A stretch of 64,000 nt of DNA from Levilactobacillus huananensis (GCF_003946145.1 NZ_RHOC01000006.1:1-64000), one strand, 5' to 3'. Positions 8,791 through 18,481 are shown, counted from the stretch's first letter. Translations and numbers: made by a program. The notes: generated by a model from the sequence alone, not told the origin.

Positions 8791-8941
8791 ATTTAATTAT
8801 TAAATTTAATTATTAATAATCAGTGGGTGACCCCTTTTAAGATGGTCCACATAAAACATTGGTCCGACTAAAATCCACCGTTGCTTTCCCTTCTTGACAT
8901 GCTACGCTAAAGGCACTACCTCTGTGAAAGAAGGTTTCTTC

Positions 8942-9688
8942 GTGAAAATCATTATCGCACCGGCCAAAAAGATGGTCGTCGATACCGACACCTTTGCCGT
9001 TGAGCAGCTTCCCCAATATTTGCCACAAACGACTGAGATTTTAAATACGCTCCGTCAACTATCTTATTCCGAAGTCAAGGCTCTCTGGCACTGTAGCGAC
9101 AAACTCGCTCAACCAAACTATGATTGGCTTCAACAACTAGAACTGACACGTGTTCTCACGCCGGCCTTACTGGCCTTCAGTGGCATTCAATATCAGTACA
9201 TGGCCCCGGACTTATTTACGGCTCCCGCTCTCGACTACGTCCGCGCCAACTTACGAATTCTCTCCGGTTTCTATGGTATTCTGCGGCCTTTCGATGGTGT
9301 CGTCCCCTACCGCCTAGAGATGCAGACTAAACTGAAAGTTGATCACTATCGTACGCTATATGATTTCTGGGGAGAACGTCTCTATACCGCTCTATCTAAG
9401 GACACGGGTCCTATTCTTAACCTGGCTTCACAAGAATACACCCAGGCCATAGAACCCTACCTACTGCCCAACCAACCGCTAGTAACCGTCGTCTTTGCCA
9501 GCGTCGTCGATGGTCACCTCAAGACCAAAGCGACCCTAGCCAAGATGGCTCGAGGTGCCATGGTCCGCTACTTAGCCGAAAACAACGTGACGACCATCTC
9601 CGGTGTGACCCGCTTCGATCATCCCGACTGGCAATACGCCCCAGCCGAATCACAAACAAATCGCCTCGTCTTCATTCATCGACCATAA
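8942..9688 (+). CDS. yaaA: YaaA family protein (peroxide stress / DUF328)
   Basis: 248 residues from the GTG at 8942, which opens the conserved KIIIAPAKKM; the longer in-frame ATG at 8894 adds a segment unlike the family. Typical YaaA features follow: a helical part with LWHCSDKLAQPNY, FSGIQYQYMAPDLF, LRILSGFYGILRPFDGVVPYRLEMQ split by normal spacing, NLASQEY, and a C-terminal MARGAMVRYLAEN. YaaA in E. coli lowers free iron and limits oxidative DNA damage. It is a monocistronic housekeeping gene here. Confidence 0.92.
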   Translation: MKIIIAPAKKMVVDTDTFAVEQLPQYLPQTTEILNTLRQLSYSEVKALWHCSDKLAQPNYDWLQQLELTRVLTPALLAFSGIQYQYMAPDLFTAPALDYVRANLRILSGFYGILRPFDGVVPYRLEMQTKLKVDHYRTLYDFWGERLYTALSKDTGPILNLASQEYTQAIEPYLLPNQPLVTVVFASVVDGHLKTKATLAKMARGAMVRYLAENNVTTISGVTRFDHPDWQYAPAESQTNRLVFIHRP

Positions 9689-9801
9689 CTTGGCAGGTCC
9701 CCCACACGCTTCTCTCGCGGATCTGTATGGGTCCGTCATGACTGTCGACGATACTGACTCACTAACAAGCCACTGATCCTTAGCATAAAATAAAGTGACT
9801 A

Positions 9802-9845
9802 AACCAGCGGATCGCCCAAAATTAGGCGACCCGCTGGTTACTTTC
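9802..9845. terminator. Bidirectional terminator between yaaA and the TetR gene
   Basis: AACCAGCGG-A-TCGCC...GGCGA-C-CCGCTGGTT stem-loop at 9802-9839 with TTACTTT following; lies between convergent genes. Confidence 0.65.
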
Positions 9846-9924
9846 AACCTCTTTACCCAACAATTTGTTAGGTCCTTCCATGACTCGAGACTTGTCAAAA
9901 CGAACCCGCTCACGATCACCGTCG

Positions 9925-10503
9925 TCAAGGTCGATTCGTTCCGTACTGATCTAAGAAACTTTGTAGACCCCCAAGGTTCAAAGTGGCCAATCGCTCCTTA
10001 AAATCCGCCAATGAAATGTCTAATTGGCCCGTGATGTATAGCCGAAACAGTGTCAATGTACTGTCAATTAGGAAAGTGACGCCTAATTTGGCATCAGCCA
10101 CGCTTAACTGATACTCGGCCTGAAAGCTTGCGACCAAGCCATTGGCGACACGGTACTTCACCCGCCGCGATAGGGAACTATAGTCGTCAGAATTCAGCAT
10201 AAAGGTATAGAACTTGGGCGCCTGTTCAAAGAAGTCATTGAGCTGCTCGAACCAAGCTCCAGGATGGGTCAATGGATCTTGCGCCTTCAAGAGCAGGGCC
10301 AACAAATGATCAGCAATCTCAGCAGTAAAACTATCCGCCAGATCGTCGATTGAATCATAGTGTAAATAAAAAGTTTTACGATTAATGTTGGCTTCTGCCG
10401 TGAGCTGTTGAACGGTAAGCTCATGAAATCGATATTGTTGGGCCAACTTACGAAACGCTTTTCGCAAAGCTTGGTTTGTTCGGATAACGCGTCGATCAGT
10501 CAT
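9925..10503 (-). CDS. TetR-family regulator, divergent from the large YhgE gene
   Basis: 192 residues. The helix-turn-helix is in the first 55 residues, ending NINRKTFYLHYDSIDDL, the 'R.tFY.HF.s...L' signature of the DhaS/YcdC-like TetR group seen in lactobacilli. It is transcribed divergently from the 920-residue YhgE/Pip protein, and a perfect palindrome sits in the shared upstream region, so it most likely represses that gene. This repeats the TetR-YhgE pairing seen at 5.6-7.7 kb. Confidence 0.9.
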   Translation of the reverse strand: MTDRRVIRTNQALRKAFRKLAQQYRFHELTVQQLTAEANINRKTFYLHYDSIDDLADSFTAEIADHLLALLLKAQDPLTHPGAWFEQLNDFFEQAPKFYTFMLNSDDYSSLSRRVKYRVANGLVASFQAEYQLSVADAKLGVTFLIDSTLTLFRLYITGQLDISLADFKERLATLNLGGLQSFLDQYGTNRP

Positions 10504-10569
10504 CGAATTCCTCCCATTAGACCCCAGATGTGGCAGAAGTGGGGCTTAATCCCCATCTCCACTTAATTT

Positions 10570-10584
10570 GTTGTGGATCACAAC
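10570..10584. promoter_or_regulatory. Putative operator in the TetR-yhgE divergent region
   Basis: Perfect inverted repeat GTTGTG-GAT-CACAAC, with a third CACAAC half-site a few bases downstream. It lies between divergent TetR and YhgE starts. Binding by the TetR protein is inferred. Confidence 0.6.
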
Positions 10585-10662
10585 CCACAACCTCGCTATT
10601 ATTTAGCCACACCTGAGGTGGATTTACCTTCAGCATATCATAGAAACGGGGGGGCGGCGCCG

Positions 10663-13425
10663 ATGATCAAAGCAGAGTGGCGCTATTTAATCAAACACAA
10701 ATTATTGTTAGTTGTTTTAGTGGTAGTTATGTTAATCCCATCAATTTATGCGGTAACCTTTCTAAAGTCAATGTGGGATCCTTATGGTAAGCTCTCAGAC
10801 TTGCCGGTTGCAGTCGTTAATCAAGATCAACCGGTCTCTTATCAGGGAACTCGCCTAGCAGCGGGGCAAACGCTCACGCGAAGCCTCAAGGCGTCCACCG
10901 CCATGAAATTCACGCCGGTTGCCAGCGAAGCCTCGGCGACCCACGGCCTCACAGCTGGAAAATACTATATGGTTATAACCATTCCGAAAGCATTTTCTCA
11001 CGATGCAACCACGCTAATGGCCAAACATCCACAGAAAATGATTCTACATTACCAGACTAGTGCCGGCCATAACTACACGGCTTCCAAGCTGACGGCCACG
11101 GCGGCAAAGCAGGCTGCACAATCCGTGGGTGACGAGGTTACAAAACGCTATGCCAAGACCCTCTTTGCAGCCATCAAGCAGCTGGGAACTGGCCTAAAAG
11201 CTGCTGGAAACGGGAGCCAGAAGTTGGCTCAGGGAAGCCAAAAATTGACGTCGGCCAACGCACAAATTTCACAGGGTCTTAACACGCTTGCGGCGAGCAC
11301 TCTGACGCTGACCAATGGCGTACACACACTGTCCAACAAGCTCAATCAGTACGTCGTTGGGGTCCAGCAGGCCCAAGCTGGCAGTCAACAGCTAACAACT
11401 GGACTCGACCAGCTTCTCAGCAAATCTAATCGCCTCATCACCAGCATTCAGCAATTGGCAGCTGGCGGACAACAAGTTTCTACCGGCGTCACGGCCTACA
11501 CGACTGGAGCGGGTAAAATCAATACCGCCGCTGGCCAGTTAGCCCATGGGAGTCGTTCCGCTCTGAATGGTACCACCCAGTACGTGAGCGGTGTGACTGC
11601 TGCTAACTCTGGCGCACAGAAACTCACGTCTAACCTGGATTCTTTAACTACCAATACCCAACAATTAGGAAATAGCGTGGCGGCTTTGGGTTCTGGAACC
11701 CAAACACTAACCACCCAATTTGGCCATCTCACTACCGGAAGTGCCGCCCTTACCAGCGGGTTGCAACACCTTCAAGCTGGTCTACAGGCTTCACAGACCC
11801 AAGAAGCCACCTTGAAAGAAGCCCTCACTAAGCTCTCTGCCTCTGATCAGAGTACTCAGACCATTAAGAACGATGCCAATCGCCTTCAAACAGCCTTGAA
11901 CGCTCTCACCAGTACTCAGACTAGTGATCTTCAGAGTAAAATTGCGGCGGCGGCCGATGCTCAGAAGCTAACCGCAACGCAAAAAGCAGCTATGATTAAA
12001 GCGGTTACGACAAGCAACGATAGTTCCGCCATCACGGCTACGCAAACGGCATCCAAACAACTCAATAGTGACCTGGGTAATCTTGACGACTCGCGTAACA
12101 CGTTGAGCGGCTTACAACGAACCTTAACCACGACCACCACTGCCCAAAGTGACTTAGCCACGGGAATCGCGACGCTGGTTACGAACGCCGCATCCCTAAC
12201 TAGTGGTCTACAACAAGCCAATCAGGCTCTGACTAGCCTGAATACCGGCATTCAAACCCTTCGGTCTAAGACACCAGCGTTGGCATCCGGAGTTGACCAG
12301 ATTGCAACTGGCGCCAATACCTTGGCCACCGGAATCCAACGCTTAACAACTCAAGGAACTCAGCTCACCAATGGGACCCAACAAGTAGCCAATGGCAACT
12401 CGCAACTCGCCGCGGGAACCCAACAACTCACTGCCAAGAGTGGCACCCTCACAACTGGTGCCGCTCAATTAGCAGAGGGCCTCGTCAGTCTCAATGCCCA
12501 GGCACCACAACTGACCAGCGGCGTCACTCGCCTGGCAGACGGGGCTAATACCCTCAATACCGGCCTCGTCACCTTGGCCACGAAAGGGCCTCAGCTCGCG
12601 GCAGGCATGCAAACGGCCGCTAATGGGGGTCACCAACTGGCGACCGGCACCAACCGACTGGCCAACGGCGCTACTCAGGCAATGACCGGAGCTAATAGCG
12701 TTCAACAAGGAAATGCTCAGTTGGCCTCGTCGTTAACTCAAGCCAGTCACAAGGCCGCCGTACAACCGTCCCATCTAACCTATCAACAATTCGCCCAGCC
12801 AACGGCAACGACGCACACCGATCACGATGACGCACCGGACAACGGGACAGGGATGGCTCCTTACATGATGTCTGTCTCCCTCTTCGTCGGCGCGTTAGCC
12901 TTCAACTTGATGTTTGATATGTACACCCCCCGCAAATACCCGCGTAGTGGTTGGGGCTGGTGGTTAGGTAAATCCTCCATCATGAGTGCTTTCGTTCTTG
13001 GAGAGGCCCTCTTTATGACGGGGCTACTCGCTAGCATTGATGGTCTAGCTCCGATTCACCCATGGGCAACATTTCTCATGTTGTTGATTACCGGTGGGGC
13101 CTTCATGAGTATTGTCTACTGGCTGAATTTGGTCTTCGGTAAGCCTGGTGCCTTCTTCAGTATGGTCCTTCTGGTTCTCCAACTCGGCGGATCCGCCGGA
13201 ACTTACCCACTTCAGTTGACTAACGGTTTCTTCAAAGATCTTCATCCATGGTTACCCATGAGCTATTCAGTCGCTGGGCTACGTCAAACATTGATGATTG
13301 GAAATAGCGCCTTACCCGACATGGCTGTCTTGCTCCTCATCGGGCTAGCCTTCTCAGGCATGGGCATCCTATTCTACGCACGACGCCACGGCAGAATTCG
13401 CGAAATGGATATCCCAGAGATTTGA
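10663..13425 (+). CDS. YhgE/Pip-type membrane protein, long form with repeat stalk
   Basis: About 920 residues from the ATG at 10663; the earlier in-frame ATG at 10573 overlaps the operator palindrome and encodes an unrelated 30-residue stretch. An N-terminal helix (LLLVVLVVVMLIPSIYAVTF) is followed by DPYGKLSDLPVAVVNQDQPV. The extracytoplasmic stalk runs from residue 200 to 700 and is built of repeated 11-13-residue units such as 'G...L..G...L' (e.g. QLTTGLDQL, QLAAGTQQL). Five or six C-terminal helices contain GTGMAPYMMSVSLFVG and GTYPLQLTNGFF. It is probably an ABC-2-like exporter or phage-receptor-type protein with a long stalk. Paralogue of 5625-6920. Confidence 0.9.
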   Translation: MIKAEWRYLIKHKLLLVVLVVVMLIPSIYAVTFLKSMWDPYGKLSDLPVAVVNQDQPVSYQGTRLAAGQTLTRSLKASTAMKFTPVASEASATHGLTAGKYYMVITIPKAFSHDATTLMAKHPQKMILHYQTSAGHNYTASKLTATAAKQAAQSVGDEVTKRYAKTLFAAIKQLGTGLKAAGNGSQKLAQGSQKLTSANAQISQGLNTLAASTLTLTNGVHTLSNKLNQYVVGVQQAQAGSQQLTTGLDQLLSKSNRLITSIQQLAAGGQQVSTGVTAYTTGAGKINTAAGQLAHGSRSALNGTTQYVSGVTAANSGAQKLTSNLDSLTTNTQQLGNSVAALGSGTQTLTTQFGHLTTGSAALTSGLQHLQAGLQASQTQEATLKEALTKLSASDQSTQTIKNDANRLQTALNALTSTQTSDLQSKIAAAADAQKLTATQKAAMIKAVTTSNDSSAITATQTASKQLNSDLGNLDDSRNTLSGLQRTLTTTTTAQSDLATGIATLVTNAASLTSGLQQANQALTSLNTGIQTLRSKTPALASGVDQIATGANTLATGIQRLTTQGTQLTNGTQQVANGNSQLAAGTQQLTAKSGTLTTGAAQLAEGLVSLNAQAPQLTSGVTRLADGANTLNTGLVTLATKGPQLAAGMQTAANGGHQLATGTNRLANGATQAMTGANSVQQGNAQLASSLTQASHKAAVQPSHLTYQQFAQPTATTHTDHDDAPDNGTGMAPYMMSVSLFVGALAFNLMFDMYTPRKYPRSGWGWWLGKSSIMSAFVLGEALFMTGLLASIDGLAPIHPWATFLMLLITGGAFMSIVYWLNLVFGKPGAFFSMVLLVLQLGGSAGTYPLQLTNGFFKDLHPWLPMSYSVAGLRQTLMIGNSALPDMAVLLLIGLAFSGMGILFYARRHGRIREMDIPEI

Positions 13426-13432
13426 GTCTACT

Positions 13433-13475
13433 AAAACGTGGCATCCCGCCAAGAATAACGGGGTGCCACGTTTTT
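13433..13475. terminator. Bidirectional terminator between convergent genes
   Basis: AAAACGTGGCA-TCCCG...CGGGG-TGCCACGTTTTT stem-loop just after the yhgE stop and overlapping the last codon of the convergent peptidase. Confidence 0.8.
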
Positions 13476-14364
13476 ATTCAGCGTCATGTTCTGCTAACCA
13501 CTGTCTCAATCGGTCAAAATAAGCCACCGTTTCTTCCACGAAGGCCATATGCCGACTGTGGGCGAAGATCGTCCATTCGGCATGTGGCAACTGATCTACC
13601 ATGGTTTTGGCGATGAGTGGCGTACAGAGGTCATTGACCCCACTGGTTACCAGCGTTGGTGTCGTGACCTGAGCTAATTTGGCTGTATAGTCATATTGCC
13701 CCAGAGTACCCGTCGGACAGTACTCGTTAGGGCCCCAGGCGGTCGTGTAAGCCACTGTTCCGCTTTGCTTGGACCGCCGGAGATATTCGGGAGAATCGGC
13801 CGTGACGGACCCCGCAGCGTGGTTCAACATGAAACGTTGATTGGCCGCCAGATAGGCTGGCGTCGTGAAGTCGCCACTGGCCTCTGCCTGAGCGATCGCA
13901 GCCTGGTCTGCCGCTGACATGAACCCAATCAACCGATGCTGTTCCTGCTGCCACAGCTTGGCAGAGGACAAGGTACTGGCTAGAATCAGGCTCTGAATCC
14001 CTTGTGGCCGGTGATCACAGAGATAAATGATCGCTAACATGCCACCCCAAGATTGTCCCAATAAATGGACGCGTTTGAGTCCCAGATAATCGCGCAACGC
14101 CTTAAGTTCAGCGACCCAGGTTTCAGCACGCCAGAGACTGGGATCATCTGGCATGGATGATCGCCCACACCCCAGCTGATCGTACATCACGATCGGCCGG
14201 CCGGTAGTCTCGGCCAGTTGGTCAAAGGCCTCGAAATAGTTATGCGTCGACCCGGGACCACCATGCAGTAAAAGTAACGGCGTTTGACCCGCGTTTAGGT
14301 CTCCAACGATCCGATAATACGTTTGATAATTGTGAAAGGGCATAAAGCCTTCTTGAATAGTCAT
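13474..14364 (-). CDS. Proline iminopeptidase-type alpha/beta hydrolase
   Basis: About 296 residues from the ATG at 14364, seven bases after GAGG; the GTG at 14373 overlaps that site. Alpha/beta hydrolase fold with the oxyanion segment LLLLHGGPGSTHNYFE, nucleophile elbow GQSWGG (Ser), acid in SGVNDLCTP (Asp) and catalytic His in AHSRHMAF. HGGPG plus GQSWGG is the S33 (PIP) signature, so it likely releases N-terminal proline or other residues from peptides. No signal peptide, so cytoplasmic. The prolyl-peptidase role is known for the family; exact specificity is inferred. Confidence 0.85.
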   Translation of the reverse strand: MTIQEGFMPFHNYQTYYRIVGDLNAGQTPLLLLHGGPGSTHNYFEAFDQLAETTGRPIVMYDQLGCGRSSMPDDPSLWRAETWVAELKALRDYLGLKRVHLLGQSWGGMLAIIYLCDHRPQGIQSLILASTLSSAKLWQQEQHRLIGFMSAADQAAIAQAEASGDFTTPAYLAANQRFMLNHAAGSVTADSPEYLRRSKQSGTVAYTTAWGPNEYCPTGTLGQYDYTAKLAQVTTPTLVTSGVNDLCTPLIAKTMVDQLPHAEWTIFAHSRHMAFVEETVAYFDRLRQWLAEHDAE

Positions 14365-14396
14365 TGACGGCACCTCACTTTGCGCCTATTATACCG

Positions 14397-14924
14397 CTAT
14401 TCTGCGTCGCTATCCGTCGGCTTCCGATCCGGAAAGAGCTTAAAAACTGCGCGATAAAAGTAATCGGAAGCGTAGCCGATCACAAAGATTCCCAGAATCA
14501 TTGACCCGTACAGTTGACCCACGAAGAGCCCCCAGTGATGAACCGGAACATTGGTAATGATGAGCATCGTCGTCCCCCACGCAATCAACCAGGCCGGTAC
14601 CAGCGTAAACTTCATGATGGTTCCCTGCAGTAACAAGACAATCGTGGTCAGAATACCAAACATGATGGCACTGGGCCACATCTGCCCGAGAAAGGGAATC
14701 TGCATGAGGCGATAGGTCATCAGCCCAAAACCAATCCCTAACGCAAAACTCAGCAGGATATTCCAAACCTTGTCTTTTGGGAACCCGGCCCCAAAGAAAT
14801 ACGACACCGCGATAAAGGCCGCCGATCCCATCCACAGCGAAAAACCACTCATGATCAGACTGTAGACTAAGGTGAAGAGGCCGACCCCGACGGCATCGAC
14901 CCAGAGCATTTTACTAATTTTCAA
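14397..14924 (-). CDS. Polytopic membrane protein of unknown function
   Basis: 175 residues with about five hydrophobic helices: LFTLVYSLIMSGF, AAFIAVSYFFGAG, ILLSFALGIGFGL, SAIMFGILTTIVLLLQG and AWGTTMLIITNVPVHHWG, plus a C-terminal one ending in a charged tail. Start ATG after AAGGAG. It may belong to the DUF1097-like small membrane proteins, but I am not sure. It is 32 bp upstream of the peptidase gene on the same strand, so the two could be co-transcribed. Confidence 0.7.
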   Translation of the reverse strand: MKISKMLWVDAVGVGLFTLVYSLIMSGFSLWMGSAAFIAVSYFFGAGFPKDKVWNILLSFALGIGFGLMTYRLMQIPFLGQMWPSAIMFGILTTIVLLLQGTIMKFTLVPAWLIAWGTTMLIITNVPVHHWGLFVGQLYGSMILGIFVIGYASDYFYRAVFKLFPDRKPTDSDAE

Positions 14925-15133
14925 GATGATTCTCCTTTACTTTAACCACTTACCCGCAAAAATAATATCTAATTAGGATAGTTTACGGGAGGGAAACGTA
15001 GCATGCAAGAAAAAACTCACCAACCGAAGCATATCAACCATGTCACCACATCAGAAAGCCCTTTCACAGTCGAAACGTTTGTGCTAACATTCACATGTAG
15101 GCACCAACCCTAGTCAATTAAGGAGGTTTCAGC

Positions 15134-16150
15134 ATGAAATCTGTTTATGTTACAGGTCCTGGTCAAGTCGCTTGGAAAACCATCGACGACCCCCAAGTGG
15201 GCCCAAATGATGTGCTGTTGCGGATGAAAGCCTGTGGTATCTGTGGATCAGATGCCATGTACACTCGAATCGGTGGAATTCCACCACGTCAGGGTGCCAC
15301 CCCTCTAGGCCACGAACCCGCGGCAGAGGTTAGCCAGATTGGGGCCCACGTCAGTGGTATTGCCGTGGGGGATCACGTGGTCATTAACACCCTGAAATTC
15401 ACGGATGGTCTATTAGGGAGTGGTGGTGCTCAGGGTGGCCTCTCCGACTTCGTCTTAGTCAAAGACTTCCAGCCAAAGCAACAGCTCCGCGTCATCCCCA
15501 AGGACATTCCATGGCAGGTCGCGGCTTTAAATGAGCCCATGGCCGTCGCGGCCCACGCCGTTAATCAGACGCAACCCAAACCAGGAGACAAAGTCGTGGT
15601 ATTTGGCGCCGGTCCGATCGGCCTAGGTGCCCTCCTCAGCTACAAACGCAAGGGCGTTGCCAGTGTCGTGGTTGTGGACATTCTCGAGTCTCGCTTGGAT
15701 AAAGCCCTAGAAATCGGGGCCGACGCCGTCATCAATTCCGCCAAGGAAAATGTCGGCGAACGGCTAGTAACCCTACAAGGGAACGGTGCAAGTGGCTTCA
15801 TGCGAGGCGTCCATCCCGCCACTGATATTTATCTCGATGCCGCTGGGGCCGCCCCAGTCTTCCAGACCGTGCTCGACATTGCCAAGCACGGCGCCACTCT
15901 GGGGGTCGTTGCTGTCTATACCAAACCGGTGGAACTGAATTTCGCCAACGTCCTGACGTCAGAACTCCACGTGGTCTGGTCCATGGGCTACCCGACGGAA
16001 ATCTTCGAAGTCACCGACGACATTATCGATCACCCTGACAAATATGCGAAAATTATCAGCAATACCTTCCCATTCGACCAGGCCCTCGACGCCTTAAAGA
16101 TGGCGCGAACCCCTGGTGCCGCGGATAAAGTGGTCGTCACCTTCAATTAG
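15134..16150 (+). CDS. Zinc-type alcohol/polyol dehydrogenase (MDR family)
   Basis: 338 residues with ribosome site AGGAGG. Catalytic zinc ligands are visible: Cys in ACGICGSD and the LGHEPA motif. The NAD-binding GAGPIGLGA follows at about residues 160-170, then the acidic end of beta-2 (VVDILESRLD), suggesting NAD(H). The structural-zinc four-Cys lobe normal in ADH/TDH is missing; the region instead reads GLLGSGGAQGGLSDF. It is therefore a sorbitol/threonine-dehydrogenase-like enzyme without structural zinc. Substrate unknown. Single gene with its own terminator. Confidence 0.85.
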   Translation: MKSVYVTGPGQVAWKTIDDPQVGPNDVLLRMKACGICGSDAMYTRIGGIPPRQGATPLGHEPAAEVSQIGAHVSGIAVGDHVVINTLKFTDGLLGSGGAQGGLSDFVLVKDFQPKQQLRVIPKDIPWQVAALNEPMAVAAHAVNQTQPKPGDKVVVFGAGPIGLGALLSYKRKGVASVVVVDILESRLDKALEIGADAVINSAKENVGERLVTLQGNGASGFMRGVHPATDIYLDAAGAAPVFQTVLDIAKHGATLGVVAVYTKPVELNFANVLTSELHVVWSMGYPTEIFEVTDDIIDHPDKYAKIISNTFPFDQALDALKMARTPGAADKVVVTFN

Positions 16151-16165
16151 TGAAAATCATTTAGC

Positions 16166-16204
16166 ACCGTCTCAATCAGCAGCAAGCCAATTGGGACGGT
16201 TTTT
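16166..16204 (+). terminator. Terminator of the alcohol dehydrogenase gene
   Basis: ACCGTCTCAAT...ATTGGGACGGT stem followed by TTTTT, 15 bp after the stop codon. Confidence 0.75.
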
Positions 16205-16313
16205 GTGTTGGTTCCCCTTAATGCTGACACAACACATCCGACACGCCTCATAGATCGTTTCAGACAAGAAGTAATCCGGAATGTGATTATTAGTTTAGAA
16301 CAACTCAAAAATA

Positions 16314-16352
16314 GGGCCACCACGGCTAGTCGCAAACTAATCGTGGTGGCCC
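16314..16352. terminator. Terminator of the TetM-like gene
   Basis: GGGCCACCACG / CGTGGTGGCCC perfect 11-bp stem with a 17-nt loop; on the minus strand it is followed by TATTTTTGAG, so it ends transcription of the gene at 16363. Confidence 0.7.
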
Positions 16353-16362
16353 TTTCAAGTTG

Positions 16363-18336
16363 TTAATTACTGTCGTGTTTCACATGAAACATCCCTGCCG
16401 AATAGGCATAATCCACGTGTGCCATCCTCGGAACCTCATCCCAAGGAACGGGGTACCCGGCACCGTGCGCACAGAACACCGAGTCCGGCGTATTCGGCAA
16501 GTCGCCTACTGGATCGTAAGCTTGTGCTGCCACCACCTCATCAGCATTGTGACACGGCCGGTAGCCATCGATCAGACACTCTAATTGGCCCTTACCATGC
16601 GTATACGCATTGACCTCCTGCGCGTAATCTTGCATCGCAGATACCGGCGCCGTGCCCGTCAAAACAGTCATCTCGCCCGCTGCCGTCGGTGTATCAAAGG
16701 TGCCACTCATTCGTTGAATATCTGTCATGGCACGACCCACTTGTTCCTGACCTACTTCCAATCGGAAATGATACCACGGCTCCAGGAGCTGTAGACCGTT
16801 ATTTTCACGCAACATCATTAGGCCCTGACGAACCGCGCGCCACGTGGCCTCACGGAAGTCGCCACCGACCGAATGTACAATACTGGCACGACCCGTCACG
16901 AGCGTGATCTTCGCATCAGTGAGTGGTGCTCCTGTCAAAACGCCTAACTGCTCCTTGGCCCGCAGATTTGACAACACCTGATGTTGCCAATTTTTACCCA
17001 AGATTTCTAAGGAACAATCCGCCGCAAAGGTCAGGCCACTGCCTCGAGGCGCCGGTTCAATCAACAGGTGGACCTCCGCGTAATGCCGCAGGGGTTCGAA
17101 ATGACCGACCCCCTCAACCGCCTTCGTGACAGTTTCCTTATAGAGAATGCTTCCGGCATCGAAGCCAATATCTAGTTGGAACCGATCATGCAGAATCTGT
17201 TGAAGAATCTCCAATTGAACCGTCCCCATGATCTGAACGCGAATCTCCTGCAGATGACTGGACCACGTGACATGCAGCTGCGGATCTTCATCCGCCAATT
17301 GTTGAAAAATTGTGAGACAGGCATGTAGGTCGTTGCCCCGCGGATCCACCGCATAGGTTAAGACCGGTTGGATTTCCGGTGTCCCTTCATCAGAGACATT
17401 GCCCAAACCTTGTCCGGGATACGTCCCCGTGAGATTTGGAATCGCACAGACTTCACCGGCCGAAACGCTCTGTCGAACGTCAAACTTCGTGCCGTTATAC
17501 ACCCGCAATTGATTGACTTTCTGCTCACCCAGCAAGACAGTCTTAGTTGCCAACTGACCCCCGGTAAGTCGCAGCCAAGTCAGCCGGACGCCTTTGTCAT
17601 CATGAGAAATTTTAAAGACCTTGGCACCAAAGTCTGCCGTCGTCACGGGATCATTGGTCCAATGGTCCAATCCTGCTAGAAGGGCCGACACCCCTTCTAA
17701 TTTCAAGGCCGATCCGAAGTAGCAGGGAAATACTTTACGCTGGCGAATCAACTGCCGAACGGTCTGGTCGGCTACCGCTCCCGTGTCCAAGAATTGTGCC
17801 AATACGGCGTCGTCTTGCATCGCCACGTCTTCATAAGTCGCCTCCGGAAGGGCTGCATTCTCCCCACCGTCAAAGGCTAAGCATCCTGGTGAAAAGGTCG
17901 TCTGCAGTTGGTTCAGTACCCGATCGCGATCGGCCGTTATGGCATCCATTTTATTCACAAAAATAAAAGTGGGTACGTGGTAGTGATCCAATAATCGCCA
18001 CAGTGTCCGTGTGTACCCCTGAACGCCATCGGTGGCTGAAACCACTAGGATGGCATAATCCAGCACGCTAAGCACTTGCTCCGTCTGTGAGGCAAAGTCC
18101 ACGTGTCCCGGGGTATCGAGGAGTGTCAGCGTTAAGTCTTGCATCGTCAAATTGGCTTGATGGGAGAAGATGGTAATTCCCCGTTGCTTCTCGAGAGTGT
18201 CCGAGTCCAGAAAGGCGTCGCCGTTATCGACGCGGCCTAACTCCCGTACAGCTCCTGTTTGATATAGCAGGGCCTCCGAAAGCGTCGTCTTCCCAGCATC
18301 GACGTGGGCGACGATTCCCGCTGTGATTTTTGGCAT
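16363..18336 (-). CDS. TetM/TetW-type translation GTPase (ribosomal protection-like)
   Basis: 657 residues from the ATG at 18336, which opens MPKITAGIVAHVDAGKTT and follows AAGGGAG; an in-frame start 63 bp upstream lacks a ribosome site. G1 AHVDAGKT, G2 RGITI, G3 DTPGHVDF and G4 NKMD motifs are intact, and the length matches TetM/TetO (about 640) rather than EF-G (about 690). These proteins dislodge tetracycline from the ribosome. No mobile-element features surround it and base use resembles its neighbours, so it is likely an intrinsic homologue; resistance cannot be claimed from sequence alone. Confidence 0.85.
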   Translation of the reverse strand: MPKITAGIVAHVDAGKTTLSEALLYQTGAVRELGRVDNGDAFLDSDTLEKQRGITIFSHQANLTMQDLTLTLLDTPGHVDFASQTEQVLSVLDYAILVVSATDGVQGYTRTLWRLLDHYHVPTFIFVNKMDAITADRDRVLNQLQTTFSPGCLAFDGGENAALPEATYEDVAMQDDAVLAQFLDTGAVADQTVRQLIRQRKVFPCYFGSALKLEGVSALLAGLDHWTNDPVTTADFGAKVFKISHDDKGVRLTWLRLTGGQLATKTVLLGEQKVNQLRVYNGTKFDVRQSVSAGEVCAIPNLTGTYPGQGLGNVSDEGTPEIQPVLTYAVDPRGNDLHACLTIFQQLADEDPQLHVTWSSHLQEIRVQIMGTVQLEILQQILHDRFQLDIGFDAGSILYKETVTKAVEGVGHFEPLRHYAEVHLLIEPAPRGSGLTFAADCSLEILGKNWQHQVLSNLRAKEQLGVLTGAPLTDAKITLVTGRASIVHSVGGDFREATWRAVRQGLMMLRENNGLQLLEPWYHFRLEVGQEQVGRAMTDIQRMSGTFDTPTAAGEMTVLTGTAPVSAMQDYAQEVNAYTHGKGQLECLIDGYRPCHNADEVVAAQAYDPVGDLPNTPDSVFCAHGAGYPVPWDEVPRMAHVDYAYSAGMFHVKHDSN

Positions 18337-18481
18337 GAGGCATGACTCCCTTCTTCTTACTGATTCTTTAATGGTCTCATCTTCTGACGTTAATCCCAAT
18401 ATCTTCTCAATTATACCGGGTTTTGCTCGTCGGATCAGTAAAAGCCGGTCAAGTTTCGACCGGCCTGAGACGTGGTGGTGC

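Noticed and set aside
10573-10662. N-terminal extension of the long YhgE protein
   Set aside because: It covers the operator palindrome, has no ribosome site, and precedes the conserved family start at MIKAEW.
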